The position numbers and the translations under genes were made by a program. The notes beneath the pieces were generated by a model. It made no database searches. It was not told where the DNA came from and worked only from the letters and a program-made list of their open reading frames with translations. From Acidobacteriota bacterium (lineage in GTDB: Bacteria > Acidobacteriota > Holophagae > Holophagales > Holophagaceae): 49,793 nucleotides of DNA. The stretch spans positions 1-49,793 of the forward strand of contig JACQZU010000004.1 of the NCBI GenBank assembly GCA_016213735.1. Direction: 5' to 3'. The stretch's first letter is position 1; every line of letters starts with the position of its first letter. Below are positions 16,901-25,084 of the stretch, one piece after another.

Positions 16901-17343
16901 GTCCCCCCCATCAGCACGGTGGCGGTGGCCGGGGAGATCGAAACGGTGACCCCCGCCGTGACGGTGACGGTGGCGCTGGCATATTTGGTGAAATCGGCCT
17001 GGCTGGTGGCCCGCACCATGTAGGTCCCGGGCGTCGTGGGGGCGGTGTAGAGCCCCGTGCTGGTGAGGCTCCCGCCCCCGGTCTTGGTCCAAAAGACCGC
17101 CGTGTTCGGGGAGCCCGTCACCGTGGCGGTGAACTGCTGGGTGGCCCCCGCGGCGAGGGTCACCGTCGTGGGGGCGATCGTGACCGCCACGGCGGCCAGC
17201 AGGGCGCTGCCTCCCAGGACGAAGGACAACAGCAGGGCCTTGGCCAAGCGCGGGAGTTCCAGTCGACGATAGGCAGCCCCCAGCCGGGCCCGCCACCCGG
17301 CGGCCCGTGTCGAGAAGGAGGGGATCAGGCTAGTCATTGCCAT
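13936..17343 (-). CDS. Large secreted Ig-like/TIG repeat protein
   Basis: An 1135-residue protein with an N-terminal basic segment and membrane helix (AKALLLSFVLGGSALLAAVAV, about residues 35-55), so exported or anchored. It then has about nine bacterial Ig-like (Big-2 type) units of roughly 85-90 residues, each with a GLYTAPGTPGTYHVVATSQA-like core and ending SATATVTV. Two nearly identical IPT/TIG domains follow (FSPTSGPVGAGVTITGTNF), then one putative-Ig domain (LPAGLGISSTTGVISGTPTA) and a final Big-2 unit ending in VCTPVN. No sortase or autotransporter signal is visible. The ATG at 17341-17343 has GAGG upstream. It lies 30 nt before the RHS gene on the same strand and is probably co-transcribed, suggesting a surface scaffold or adhesin working with the RHS effector. 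That pairing is inference. Confidence 0.82.
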   Translation of the reverse strand: MAMTSLIPSFSTRAAGWRARLGAAYRRLELPRLAKALLLSFVLGGSALLAAVAVTIAPTTVTLAAGATQQFTATVTGSPNTAVFWTKTGGGSLTSTGLYTAPTTPGTYMVRATSQADFTKYASATVTVTAGVTVSISPATATVLMGGTQPFTATVSGNANTAVTWSVTEAGGGTVGASGLYTAPGTPGTYHVVATSQADPTRSATATVTVPAIAVSVAPATASLLTGGTQPFTATVTGTANQAVTWSVTEAGGGTVSPAGLYTAPGTAGSYHVVATSQADPTKSAQATVTVSLPPVSVAVSPSSATVLAGQTLAFTATVSNTPNTAVWWTVQEAGGGSVDSAGVYTPPLAGGTYHVVATSQADISKSATATVTVPGVAVAINPGQTIVATTGTQWFTARVTGAANPAVTWSVVEADGGSIRANGQYTPPATPRGAVHVTATSVADPSKSATATISLSATANAISPEGGWVKASGTQALAWLPDDPFAPSPAWTATGGSLSAGTGPSTTWTAPATPGLYGITGSAGVATVGASFVVGPAWIHLSPALQALSPGQVQTFSAQVMGSGNGAVSWRVVEAAGGSVTQGGVYTAPTLPGVYHLTATSQADPTLIAMATVTVAASNVGLAVTPFRSWALPTAQVTLASAVTGTPTTGVSWTASGGTLSTGGAGSGGSSSQRLWTAPANPGTYTLRATSQADPSQTTAVLLTVANAWVAVAPETVSLALGGTQPFTATVAGLTPNTVTWAVLEPSGGSVSPSGLYTAPNTPGTYHVSATSTADSTIRATATVIVLSAPAPTLTGFSPTSGPVGAGVTITGTNFTGVTGVAFNGTAATTFAMNSPTEIIASVPSGATTGPISVTTPGGTVNSATFFTVTVPPPTITGFSPTSGPVGAGVTITGTNFTGVTGVAFNGTAATTFAVNPPTEIIASVPSGATTGPITVTTPGGAVNSATPFTVEQPAQPPNISYNPPSQVYTVGTPITPWSPSNTGGTATSWSIDQPLPAGLGISSTTGVISGTPTATSPNTSYTVTATNAAGSASTTITLTVTTGSVSVTLNAGELSMDVGAAFSFVASVAGNPNTSVTWTASGGILGTPSGNSVSWTAPLMVGTCTVTATSQADPSKSATATIRVNPLVCTPVN
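14489..14963 (-). repeat. 246-bp tandem repeat encoding twin TIG domains
   Basis: 14489-14717 and 14735-14963 align at a constant 246-bp (82-residue) offset with few differences, much closer than the other Ig units in the same gene. This implies a recent duplication or homogenisation of the TIG module. Confidence 0.85.
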
Positions 17344-17712
17344 TGCGTTCCTCGAGATGCGGAGGTAGCCCTTGCACAGGGATGGGGCGGGGATGGATGG
17401 AAATTGCCGGATGAGGAAGAAACGATTCGGACTTAAGGGAATGGCGTTGTCAAGAAAAAAAAGTGATAAGATGTTATTTCAACATTTACTCGCCATCCTT
17501 TTTTCAAGTAGGCGGTCGCCCTGCTCCGGTGCGTCCGGGGACCTCGCGAGAAAAGCAATCCCCGAGGCGAGCGCAACCTGCAGAAGTGTGCGGAGGGGGG
17601 CTTCCGTTTTTGGAAGCACCAAGGTCCCAGGCCTACGGCACCCTGCGGAGCCCCTTTACCCCTCCGCTCACCTCCGCGGAGGCGGTCAACCTCGAGGAAC
17701 CGGGACGCCCCC
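17344..17712. other. 369-bp intergenic region upstream of the Ig/RHS operon
   Basis: No gene. An AT-rich stretch (about 17440-17510) contains a perfect TTGACA on the minus strand, listed as a promoter. Towards glgA (17630-17700) there is a CCTCCGCTCACCTCCGCGGAGG tract whose first half recurs near 425-440. No clear glgA terminator is seen. Confidence 0.55.
17424..17453 (-). promoter_or_regulatory. Candidate promoter of the Ig-repeat/RHS operon
   Basis: On the minus strand TTGACA (17448-17453) lies at the edge of an AT-rich block about 105 bp before the start codon. The matching -10 box (CCGAAT, about 17425-17430) is poor, so this is a weak call. Confidence 0.3.
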
Positions 17713-19146
17713 TCAGCCCCCTCCGTCCCCCACCAGGCTCCGGAAGAGGTCCAGGTAGCGGCGGGCGGAGTTGTCCCAGCCGTGGTCGGCGGCCATGGCG
17801 CGGCGCTGCAGGGCGGTCCAGGCGGCGGGGTCCTCGCGGTAGAACTGGCAGGCGCGGGCGAGGGCCAGGCCCAGCTCCCAGGGGTCCTCGGGGCCGAAGA
17901 GCCAGCCGTTGCCGCGCAGGGGATCCGCGGCGTCCACCACGGTGTCGGCCAGGCCCCCGGTCTCCCGGACCAGGGGCAGGCAGCCGTAGCGCAGGGCGTA
18001 CATCTGGGTGAGGCCGCAGGGTTCGCTCCGGGACGGGACCACGAGGACGTCCAGGCCCGCGAACATCCGGTGGGCCAGGCCCTCGTCGTAGCCGATGCGG
18101 GCCGCCACGCGCCCCGGGTGGGCCTTGGCGGCCGCCCTGAAGGCCTCCTCCAACACCGGGTCGCCGCTGCCCAGGAGGGCGAACTGGGCGCCCTGGCCCA
18201 GGAGGGCCTCCAGGTTGGGGAGGAGGAGGTCCAGGCCCTTGATCTCCTCCAGGCGGCTCACCACGCCGAAGAGCGGGGCGATGGGATCTTCCTGGAGGCC
18301 CAGCTCCATCTGCAGGGCGGCCTTGCCGAGGCCTCGCCGTGACAGGGTCGACGCGTCGAAGGGCAGGATGAGGTGGGGATCCGTGGCGGGGTCCCACAGG
18401 TCCGTGTCCACGCCGTTGAGGATGCCGGCGAGCTGCCCCCGGCGCCAGGCCAGGAGGCCCTCCAGCCCGCGCCCCACCGCGGGGTGCTGGATCTCCTCGG
18501 CATAGGTGGGGCTCACGGTGCCCAGGCGGTCCGCGTAGTGGAGGCCCGCCTTGAGAAAGCTGAGGCTCCCGTTGAATTCGGCCCCGTCCACCGCATAGGC
18601 CTCCGGGGGGAGCCAGAGTTCGCCCAGGACCGCCGGTGGGAAGGCTCCCTGGTAGGCGATGTTGTGGATGGTCATGAGGGTTCGGGGCCGGGGGCCCCCC
18701 GCCAGGGCCAGGTAGGCCGGGGCCAGGCCCGCGGGCCAGTCGTGGGCGTGCAGGATGTCCGCGGTCCAGCCATCCCCGTCCCCGTCCCGGGCCAGGGCGG
18801 CGGCGGCCCAGCCCAGGGCGCCGTAGCGCAGGTGGGCCCGGGGCCAGTCCCCGTAGGGCCCCCCGTCTTCCCCGAAGAGCTCCGGGCATTCCAGCGCGTA
18901 GAGGGGGACCCCGTCCCCGGTCTCCCCCAGGAGCACCGTCGCCGGGCCCCTCCGCAGCAGGTCCGGGTGGGACCACACGGGGCGCGCCCCGGGGAGGGCG
19001 GCGCGGATCTCCGGGAAGGCCGGCAGCATCACCCGGGCGTCGGCGCCGAGGCGGCGGAGGGCCTTGGGCAGGGCCGCCATGACGTCGGCCAGGCCCCCCA
19101 CCTTGAGGTAGGGGAAGAGTTCCGCCGCGACGGCCAGGATCCGCAT
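17713..19146 (-). CDS. glgA: Glycogen synthase (ADP-glucose dependent)
   Basis: A 477-residue GT5 glycosyltransferase that adds glucose from ADP-glucose to growing alpha-1,4-glucan. Typical features are the N-terminal EL-FPYLKVGGLADVMAALPKAL segment (the KVGGL lysine binds ADP-glucose), the DWPAG segment, and the C-terminal SEPCGLTQMYALRYGCLPLV motif with the catalytic glutamate of the EX7E family. Length matches the family. ATG 19144-19146 is chosen to start directly at the conserved RILAVAAE strand; a GTG nine bases upstream is possible, and neither has a strong ribosome binding site. It lies 24 nt downstream of glgC on the same strand, forming a glycogen synthesis operon. Confidence 0.93.
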   Translation of the reverse strand: MRILAVAAELFPYLKVGGLADVMAALPKALRRLGADARVMLPAFPEIRAALPGARPVWSHPDLLRRGPATVLLGETGDGVPLYALECPELFGEDGGPYGDWPRAHLRYGALGWAAAALARDGDGDGWTADILHAHDWPAGLAPAYLALAGGPRPRTLMTIHNIAYQGAFPPAVLGELWLPPEAYAVDGAEFNGSLSFLKAGLHYADRLGTVSPTYAEEIQHPAVGRGLEGLLAWRRGQLAGILNGVDTDLWDPATDPHLILPFDASTLSRRGLGKAALQMELGLQEDPIAPLFGVVSRLEEIKGLDLLLPNLEALLGQGAQFALLGSGDPVLEEAFRAAAKAHPGRVAARIGYDEGLAHRMFAGLDVLVVPSRSEPCGLTQMYALRYGCLPLVRETGGLADTVVDAADPLRGNGWLFGPEDPWELGLALARACQFYREDPAAWTALQRRAMAADHGWDNSARRYLDLFRSLVGDGGG

Positions 19147-19170
19147 GGAACCCACTATCGCACGCGGGGT

Positions 19171-20427
19171 TCAGAGCCGGTCGAGCATGCGCTGGGAGAT
19201 GAGGGTCACGCCGCTGGGGGTGCGGTAGAAGCGGTCCCCGTCGGCCTCGGCGTCCTCCCCCGCCACCAGGCCCTCGGGGATGCGGACATCAGGCGCCACC
19301 ACGCAGCGCCGCAGCCGCGCGTGCTCGCCGATGTCGGCGCCGGGCAGCACCAGGGTCTCCTCCAGCCGGGCGTGGGAGTGGACCCGGGCGTTGGTGAAGA
19401 GGACGCTCTGGCGGACGTTGGCCCCGGACACGATGCACCCGGCGGAGATCAGGCTGTTGATGCCCACGCCCTGCCGGTGGGGGTCGCTGTGGACGAACTT
19501 GGCCGGCGGCAGGGGTTCGATGTAGCTGTAGATGGGCCAGGCCTGGTCGTAGAGGTTCAGGGCGGGCACCGCGTGGGTGAGGTCGATGTTGGCCTCCCAG
19601 TAGGCGTCCAGGGTCCCGACGTCGCGCCAGTAGGGGCCCGGGCGGAGCGGATTCTGGACGCAGCTGCGGTCGAAGCGGTGGGCGAAGACCCGGGCCCGGG
19701 GCACCAGGGAGGGGATGAGGTCGGTCCCGAAGTCGTGGCCGGAATCCCGGTCCTGGGCGTCCTGCTCCAGCACTTCGCGGAGGAAATTCGCCTTGAAGAG
19801 GTAGATGCCCATGCTGGCCAGGGCCACCTCTGGATTCCCCGGGATCCCCGGAGGGTTCGGGCTCTTCTCCACCCAGGAGGTGATCCGGTCCTGCTCGTCC
19901 ACGCCCGCGACGCCGAAACCCGTGGCCGAGAGGCGGGGCACCTCCAGGCACGCGATGGTCATGTCGGCGTTGGCGTTGAGGTGGTCCTCCAGGAAGTACT
20001 TGTAGTCCATCTTGTAGACGTGGTCCCCGGCCAGGATCATCACGTTCTCGGGCTCGAAGGCCTGGATGTTGGAAAGGTTCTGGTAGATCGCGTCGGCGGT
20101 GCCGCTGTACCAGGCGTCCTTGTCCAGGCTCTGCTGGGCGGGCCACACGTGGATGTACTCGTTGAGGCGGCCCGGCAGGAAGGTCCAGCCGAACTGGAGG
20201 TGCTCCAGAAGGCGGTGGCTGTTGTACTGCGTCAGCACCGCGATGCGCCGGAAGCCCGAGTTGATGCAGTTCGACAGGGTGAAGTCGATGATCTTGTACT
20301 TGCCGGCGAAGTCGAGGCCCGGCTTGGCGAGGTGGTCCGTAAGGTCCATCAGGCGCTTGCCCCGGCCCCCGGCGAGGATGACCGAGATGGTGTGGCGGGG
20401 GGTGAGGTAGGTCTCCCTGAGCGGCAT
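19171..20427 (-). CDS. glgC: Glucose-1-phosphate adenylyltransferase
   Basis: A 418-residue ADP-glucose pyrophosphorylase making ADP-glucose from ATP and glucose 1-phosphate, the committed step of glycogen synthesis. The N-terminal nucleotidyltransferase signature (VILAGGRGKRLMDLTDHLAKP), GTADAIYQN, the MILAGDHVYKMDY metal-binding segment and a C-terminal left-handed beta-helix region (ISAGCIVSGANVRQSV) are all visible. The usual regulatory arginine/lysine positions were not checked in detail. ATG 20425-20427 has GGAGG six bases upstream. It is followed by glgA after 24 nt and is presumably co-transcribed. Confidence 0.95.
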   Translation of the reverse strand: MPLRETYLTPRHTISVILAGGRGKRLMDLTDHLAKPGLDFAGKYKIIDFTLSNCINSGFRRIAVLTQYNSHRLLEHLQFGWTFLPGRLNEYIHVWPAQQSLDKDAWYSGTADAIYQNLSNIQAFEPENVMILAGDHVYKMDYKYFLEDHLNANADMTIACLEVPRLSATGFGVAGVDEQDRITSWVEKSPNPPGIPGNPEVALASMGIYLFKANFLREVLEQDAQDRDSGHDFGTDLIPSLVPRARVFAHRFDRSCVQNPLRPGPYWRDVGTLDAYWEANIDLTHAVPALNLYDQAWPIYSYIEPLPPAKFVHSDPHRQGVGINSLISAGCIVSGANVRQSVLFTNARVHSHARLEETLVLPGADIGEHARLRRCVVAPDVRIPEGLVAGEDAEADGDRFYRTPSGVTLISQRMLDRL

Positions 20428-20571
20428 CGGGGCCTCCGGGACGCTGGGGGCCGGACCCGTCCGGACTCGCCCAGGGAACCATCGGTGTCCTTGAAGGATC
20501 CCATGAATCCAGGGGTCTTTCGGGCAATTTCTGGCCTCGGCACGGGCCCCCCCGGGCCCTACACTGGGACC

Positions 20572-21222
20572 ATGCTCCTGCCTCTCTACCTCGGCATCCT
20601 CCACGCGGTGGAGCCGGACCACGTGGCCGTGGTGACCGGCGTCTCCCTCGGGGAGGCCCGGCGGGGAGCCTGGAAGGTGGGCCTGGCCTTCGGTCTCTCC
20701 CACATGCTGGCGGTGGCGATCATCGCGGCCCTGGCGGTCTTCCTGGGCCAGGCCTTCTTCGGGGAGCGGGCGTTCGTGTGGCTGGACCGCTGCGCCTGGG
20801 CTTTCGTGTGCCTGCTGGGCCTGTGGAACCTCAGCGCCGCCTTCGGCTGGCGGCGCACCACCCTCCACGCCCACGCCCACCACCACGGCGCCCTGGCCCA
20901 CGAGCACCCCCACGCCCACGGCCAGCCGGAGAGCCACCGTTTCCACCACGCCGCGGCCTGGCTGGGCGCCTTTTTCGGCCTGGGCGGCGTGCGGGGCTTC
21001 ACCACCCTGCTGAACCAGGTGGGGATCCACGGGGTCTGGCCCTTTCTGGGGGCCCTGCTGGCCTTCGGGGCGGGCATCACGGGGATGTTCATCCTCCTGA
21101 GCGCGGCCTCGGGCTGGCTGGCGGCGCGGCTGGGCACCACCGAGCGCTTCCGGCGCGTGCTCTACGCCGTTTCGGGAACGGGGAACCTGGCGATCGGGAT
21201 CTGGCTGCTCCTGCGGCCATGA
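20572..21222 (+). CDS. NicO/UreH-like membrane transporter
   Basis: A 216-residue integral membrane protein with about six helices. It has the HAVEPDH motif in helix 1 (related to the HAxDADH motif of nickel/cobalt permeases), and a cytoplasmic or periplasmic loop dense in histidine (HAHAHHHGALAHEHPHAH, about residues 99-116) suited to binding divalent metal. This places it in the NicO/HoxN/UreH group, probably exporting or importing nickel or cobalt. The next gene, murJ, overlaps by ATGA, so translation is coupled, although no functional link between metal transport and lipid II flipping is known to me. Direction and metal cannot be decided from the sequence. Confidence 0.75.
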   Translation: MLLPLYLGILHAVEPDHVAVVTGVSLGEARRGAWKVGLAFGLSHMLAVAIIAALAVFLGQAFFGERAFVWLDRCAWAFVCLLGLWNLSAAFGWRRTTLHAHAHHHGALAHEHPHAHGQPESHRFHHAAAWLGAFFGLGGVRGFTTLLNQVGIHGVWPFLGALLAFGAGITGMFILLSAASGWLAARLGTTERFRRVLYAVSGTGNLAIGIWLLLRP

Positions 21223-22895
21223 GCCTCGGGTCCGGCCTCTACCGCTCCGCGGGCCTCGTGGGGCTGTGGACCCTGGTCTCCCGGCTTTCCGGGATGCTGC
21301 AGCAGCGGGTGCTCGTGCACTTCCTGGGGCAGGGCCTGGCCTCGGACCTCTTCTTCGTGGCCTACCGTCTGCCGAACCTCCTGCGGCGCTTCGCCGCCGA
21401 GGGCACCATGACGGCGGCCTTCCTGCCCACCATCAGCGAAGTGGAAGCCGCGGAAGGGGAGGACGGGGCCCGGGACATGGTGGCCCGCTTCCTGGGCACC
21501 CTGGGCCTCCTGCTGCTCTTGCTCTGCATCCTGGCCATGGTCGGGATGGGACTGATCATGGGCGTGCAGATGCTCGGCCGCATCGCCCCCGGGGCTCCCC
21601 TGGGCGAGCAGTTCGGGGCGCTGGGCCAGGTGCTCGCGGGGACCCGCCCCGCCCCGGAGGGCCTGGCCCGCACGGTGCTGCTGGGCCGCATCATGTTTCC
21701 CTACCTGGCCCTGGTGAGCCTCACGGCGGGCCTGTCCGCGGTGCTGAACCTGAAGGGCCGCTTCGGCCTGCCGGCATCGGTGAGCACCTTCTTCAACGTC
21801 ACCGTCATGGCGGTGGTCCTGGGCGGGGTGCTCCTGGGCCCTCCCGGGTGGCGGGAACCCATGCAGGCGACGGTGCTCTGCGCCCTGGCCGTGCTGGCGG
21901 GGGGCCTGGTGCAGCTGGGCCTGCTCTGGCCCAGCTTCCGGAGCCTCGGGAACCGGATCTCCTGGGGTTTCCATTTCGGGAACGCCGGCGTGAAACGCAT
22001 CCTGCGCCGCATGGTCCCGGGCCTCCTGGGCACGGGCATCCACCCCATCAACGTGGTGGTCTCCACGGCCATCGCCTCCCAGCTCCCGGCGGGGGCCCAG
22101 ACCGTCCTGTACCAGTCCAACCTCATGGGGGAGCTGGTGCTGGGGCTCTTCTCGGCCAGCCTCGCGACCGTGAGCCTGCCCGCCATGAGCCGCCTCGCGG
22201 ACGAGGGGGACCTGGAGGGGCTGCGGGGAAGCCTGGCTTCGGCCCTGCGGGCCACGGCGCTGATGGCCATTCCGGCCTCGGTGGGCCTGGCCGTCCTGGC
22301 CCGGCCCATTCTTGCCCTCATCTTCCAGAGCGGCCGCTACGGGGAGGCGGCGGTGGCCTGGACGGCGGCCACGCTGCCCTACCAGGCCCTGGGCCTGCTC
22401 TTCGTGGCCACGAGCCGCATCAGCGTGCAGGCCCTCTACGCCCTGAAGGACTACCGCGGCCCGGCCCTGGCGGCGCTCCTGGGCTTCGGCCTGAACCTGC
22501 CCCTGTCCTGGATCCTCATGCACCGCCTGGGGACCTCGGGCATCGCCCTGGCCAACAGCCTGGCCTCCATCGCGGGCCTGGCCTTCGTCGCCTGGCGGCT
22601 GCACCGGCGCCTCGGGCAGCTTCCCCTGGGATCCGTGGGGCGGGGTTGGGGGGCCTTCTCCCTGGGAGCCGCCTGCATGGGGGCGCTGGCCTGGGGGTTG
22701 GGCCTGGGGGTGGACGTCTTCACCTTCCACGGGCCCGGAGGCACGGCCCTCCGCCTGCTTCCCCTCATCGCGGTCAGCGGGGGATTCTATTTCCTGTTGC
22801 TCCGCATGGTCCGGGTGCCGGAGGCCGGCGCCCTGTGGGCGGCCCTGGCGGGGAAGCTCCGGGCTATTTTCCGCAGGCCTTCCGGAGGCGGGTGA
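21219..22895 (+). CDS. murJ: Lipid II flippase MurJ
   Basis: A 558-residue MOP-superfamily flippase that moves the peptidoglycan precursor lipid II across the inner membrane. It has about 14 membrane helices, the characteristic N-terminus (GLWTLVSRLSGMLQQRV, then DLFFVAYRLPNLLRRFAAEG) and the AFLPTISE motif. Length is normal. It starts within an ATGA overlap with the NicO-like gene. Its last 32 bp overlap the convergent CZB-protein gene on the other strand. Confidence 0.93.
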   Translation: MSLGSGLYRSAGLVGLWTLVSRLSGMLQQRVLVHFLGQGLASDLFFVAYRLPNLLRRFAAEGTMTAAFLPTISEVEAAEGEDGARDMVARFLGTLGLLLLLLCILAMVGMGLIMGVQMLGRIAPGAPLGEQFGALGQVLAGTRPAPEGLARTVLLGRIMFPYLALVSLTAGLSAVLNLKGRFGLPASVSTFFNVTVMAVVLGGVLLGPPGWREPMQATVLCALAVLAGGLVQLGLLWPSFRSLGNRISWGFHFGNAGVKRILRRMVPGLLGTGIHPINVVVSTAIASQLPAGAQTVLYQSNLMGELVLGLFSASLATVSLPAMSRLADEGDLEGLRGSLASALRATALMAIPASVGLAVLARPILALIFQSGRYGEAAVAWTAATLPYQALGLLFVATSRISVQALYALKDYRGPALAALLGFGLNLPLSWILMHRLGTSGIALANSLASIAGLAFVAWRLHRRLGQLPLGSVGRGWGAFSLGAACMGALAWGLGLGVDVFTFHGPGGTALRLLPLIAVSGGFYFLLLRMVRVPEAGALWAALAGKLRAIFRRPSGGG

Positions 22896-23217
22896 TGGCC
22901 AGGATGACGTGGCTGGAGAGGGCGAAGAAATCCCCGTCCAGGAGCTGCTGGGCCCCCGCCTGATCGCCTCCCTGAGCCTTCCGGGCCACCTCCCCCGCCG
23001 CCCGGTGGAAGCGGGCGTGGGCGTCCTTCAGGGCGGCGAATTCCGGCCGGGTCCCGCACTCCTTGGCGCCGGCGCCGAGGATCCACTTCCCCAGGTCGCA
23101 CTGGTCCTCCCTCGACAGGAGGGCGGGGTCCAGGCGCTCCTTGGAATTCCCCTGGACCATGGACGCCAGCAGGACCTTCCATCGCTGGTGGGAGGAGACC
23201 GCCTCGCCGAAATCCAT
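22864..23217 (-). CDS. Standalone CZB (chemoreceptor zinc-binding) protein
   Basis: A 117-residue protein made almost entirely of a CZB domain. Expected zinc ligands are His10 (SSHQRW), Cys40 in CDLGKW, and His67 and His71 (DAHARFH), all present. CZB domains usually sit at the end of cytoplasmic chemoreceptors or diguanylate cyclases and sense zinc or oxidants such as hypochlorous acid through the Zn-Cys core. Here there is no attached output domain, so it may act in trans or buffer zinc. The ATG (23215-23217) is preceded by a G-rich ribosome binding site. The 3' end overlaps murJ convergently. Confidence 0.82.
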   Translation of the reverse strand: MDFGEAVSSHQRWKVLLASMVQGNSKERLDPALLSREDQCDLGKWILGAGAKECGTRPEFAALKDAHARFHRAAGEVARKAQGGDQAGAQQLLDGDFFALSSHVILAITRLRKACGK

Positions 23218-23281
23218 GGAACCCCCCCCGCCCAGTATCTCGCGAGGAGATGGGCGCCCGGCGGTCCGAATCCTGGAAGCC

Positions 23282-23794
23282 CTAGACCGCCGGAGCCTCC
23301 ATCCCGTAGGCGCCCCACCCCTCCTTGGTGGGCCCGTAGATTTCCGGCAAAGGAAGTCCCGCCTGCCGGAGGAGCACCGTCATCTGCCCGCGGTGATGCA
23401 CCTGGTGGGCCACCAGCACGTAGAGAAGGAAGCCGCCGCTCCACTGTTCGCCGTAGCAGTTGAAGCTCCGGCCAAGTTCGGCGTTGTTCCAGCCCCCGAT
23501 GCAGTCGTCCAGGGCCTCGGCCGCCCGGGTGTAGGCGGCGATGATGCTGCCCGTGTCCTCGGGAGGTGCTCCGAGGTGGCCGTCCTTCAGTTCGAAGCCC
23601 GGGAGCTTGAGGCCCACCTGGAGGGGCATCTCCACGGCGCTCTCCACGATGTGCCAGGCCAGGCGCCGGAGGTCGCGGTGCTCGGGAGCCACGGCCTGCC
23701 CCAGGGCCCCGGAGGGGATGGCCCCAAGGAGGGCGGTGGTCTTGGCCACCTCCGCTTTCCAGATGTCCCTGAAGTCCTCGACGCGGCGGAACAT
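23282..23794 (-). CDS. DinB-family protein
   Basis: A 170-residue four-helix protein of the DinB/YfiT-like superfamily. The metal-binding histidines typical of the family are visible as WHIVESAVEM (His about residue 47) and HQVHHRGQM (about residues 128-136). Members include bacillithiol- or mycothiol-dependent transferases and many proteins of unknown role; nothing here fixes the substrate. The ATG at 23792-23794 has GGAGG five bases upstream. It lies 66 bp after the Ig-repeat gene on the same strand. Confidence 0.82.
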   Translation of the reverse strand: MFRRVEDFRDIWKAEVAKTTALLGAIPSGALGQAVAPEHRDLRRLAWHIVESAVEMPLQVGLKLPGFELKDGHLGAPPEDTGSIIAAYTRAAEALDDCIGGWNNAELGRSFNCYGEQWSGGFLLYVLVAHQVHHRGQMTVLLRQAGLPLPEIYGPTKEGWGAYGMEAPAV

Positions 23795-23859
23795 GGGGCC
23801 TCCGTTGCTGGGTTTCCCCGAAGGGTAGCCCCAATCCCCGGGCAGGAGAATGGTCCCGG

Positions 23860-25083
23860 CTACTTTCCCTCGGGATTCAAGGGCAGCGGCGGGTCCCCGG
23901 GAAGCCTCCGGAGCTTGAGGGGCAGGGGCTCCCCGAAGGCCTTCCGGAGCGGTTCGGGGACGCCGGACCAGGCCCGGAGGGCCTCGGCCCGTCCCTTGTA
24001 GGCCCCCCAGCAGGCCTGCCACCAGCGGAAGCCGTCCTTCCGGACATAGGGGAGGATCATCATGTCCGCGGCCTCCTTGGGGGCCAGGCGGGCGAGGGTC
24101 TTGAGGCCCGGGGCGAAGCCCGAGACCACCAGGCGGAGGGTCCACGCATCCGCCGGCGCCTCGGCCCGGCGCAGCTGGCCCAGGCGCAGGGCTTCCGCCA
24201 GGTCCCCTTCCTGCAGGACCCGGAGGCGCTCCTCCGGCGCTGCCAGGGGGGCGGGGGCGACGGCGGATCCCACGTCGGCGTCCCCGATCACTTTCCGTGG
24301 CGCCTGCACGGTGATCTCCAGGCTCCGGGAGATGCCCCCGACAGAATTGGTGACATTCAGCGTGTAGACCGTGGTGCGCTCCGGAAGCACCGCGACGCTG
24401 GTCTGGCCGTCCAGCTCCAGCCCCCCGGGCTCCAGGCGGACCTTGGCGTCGCCGTTGCACTGCCATTTCAGGGTGACCTGCTCCCCCGGCTGGACGCTGC
24501 GCTTGTCGGCCGTGAAGGTGCAGGACAGGGCCGCGGGCAGCTGGTCCAGGCGCCGCAGGACCGCCACGTCCAGGCTCCGGGAGGCCCCCCCGGCGGCGTT
24601 GGAGGCCACCAGGGTGTAGCGGGTGTTCTCCAGGGGCGTGACGGTCACCTCGCTCTTGCCGTCCAGCTCCAGGCCCCCGGGCTCCAGGCGCACCTTGGCG
24701 CTGCCCGCGCACTCCCAGCGCAGCACCACGGGCTCCCCGGGAAGAACGGCGGCGGCGCTGGCGTCGAAGCTGCAGATCCGGGCCGGTTCCCCCAGGGGCA
24801 GGCCCGGGACGATCCGCACCTCCACCGCGCCCAGCTCCCGGCCCCCGCCCCGGGATTCGAAGAGCCGGTAGGTGGTGGTGTAGGTGGGCCGCAGGGTGAC
24901 CCGGCCCTTGCCGGGGAGCACCAGCCCCCCGGGCTCCAGGCGCACCGCCTTGGCCGCGGCGCAGTCCCAGGACAGAAGCACCGAATCCCCCGGCCGCACC
25001 TCCCGCGGCTCCGCGACGGGCAGGCAGGGTTCCTGGGCCAGGGCTGGGAGGGCCAGGAGGAGGATGGGAAGGAGGCGCCGCAT
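23860..25083 (-). CDS. Secreted protein with three Ig-like repeats and a SPOR-like C-terminus
   Basis: A 407-residue protein. A clear signal peptide (residues 1-16, LLPILLLALPALA) is followed by three beta repeats of about 85 residues, each containing LxWxCxxxAKVRLEPGGLELDG-like text. A C-terminal region of about 100 residues (PYVRKDGFRWWQACWGAYKGRAEALRA) resembles SPOR-type peptidoglycan-binding domains in its YxxWGxYxxxxEA pattern. It is probably periplasmic or surface exposed. The start at 25083 lacks a good ribosome binding site but places the signal peptide correctly. The gene abuts a truncated four-helix-bundle gene, so its 5' region may be rearranged. No specific function is recognised. 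Confidence 0.65.
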   Translation of the reverse strand: MRRLLPILLLALPALAQEPCLPVAEPREVRPGDSVLLSWDCAAAKAVRLEPGGLVLPGKGRVTLRPTYTTTYRLFESRGGGRELGAVEVRIVPGLPLGEPARICSFDASAAAVLPGEPVVLRWECAGSAKVRLEPGGLELDGKSEVTVTPLENTRYTLVASNAAGGASRSLDVAVLRRLDQLPAALSCTFTADKRSVQPGEQVTLKWQCNGDAKVRLEPGGLELDGQTSVAVLPERTTVYTLNVTNSVGGISRSLEITVQAPRKVIGDADVGSAVAPAPLAAPEERLRVLQEGDLAEALRLGQLRRAEAPADAWTLRLVVSGFAPGLKTLARLAPKEAADMMILPYVRKDGFRWWQACWGAYKGRAEALRAWSGVPEPLRKAFGEPLPLKLRRLPGDPPLPLNPEGK

Positions 25084-25084
25084 G

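Noticed and set aside
13631-17296. A 1221-codon open frame overlapping the Ig-repeat gene on the same strand
   Set aside because: It is a shifted-frame shadow made of His/Arg/Gly/Pro repeats mirroring the Ig repeats; the other frame has a signal peptide, ribosome binding site and clear domains.
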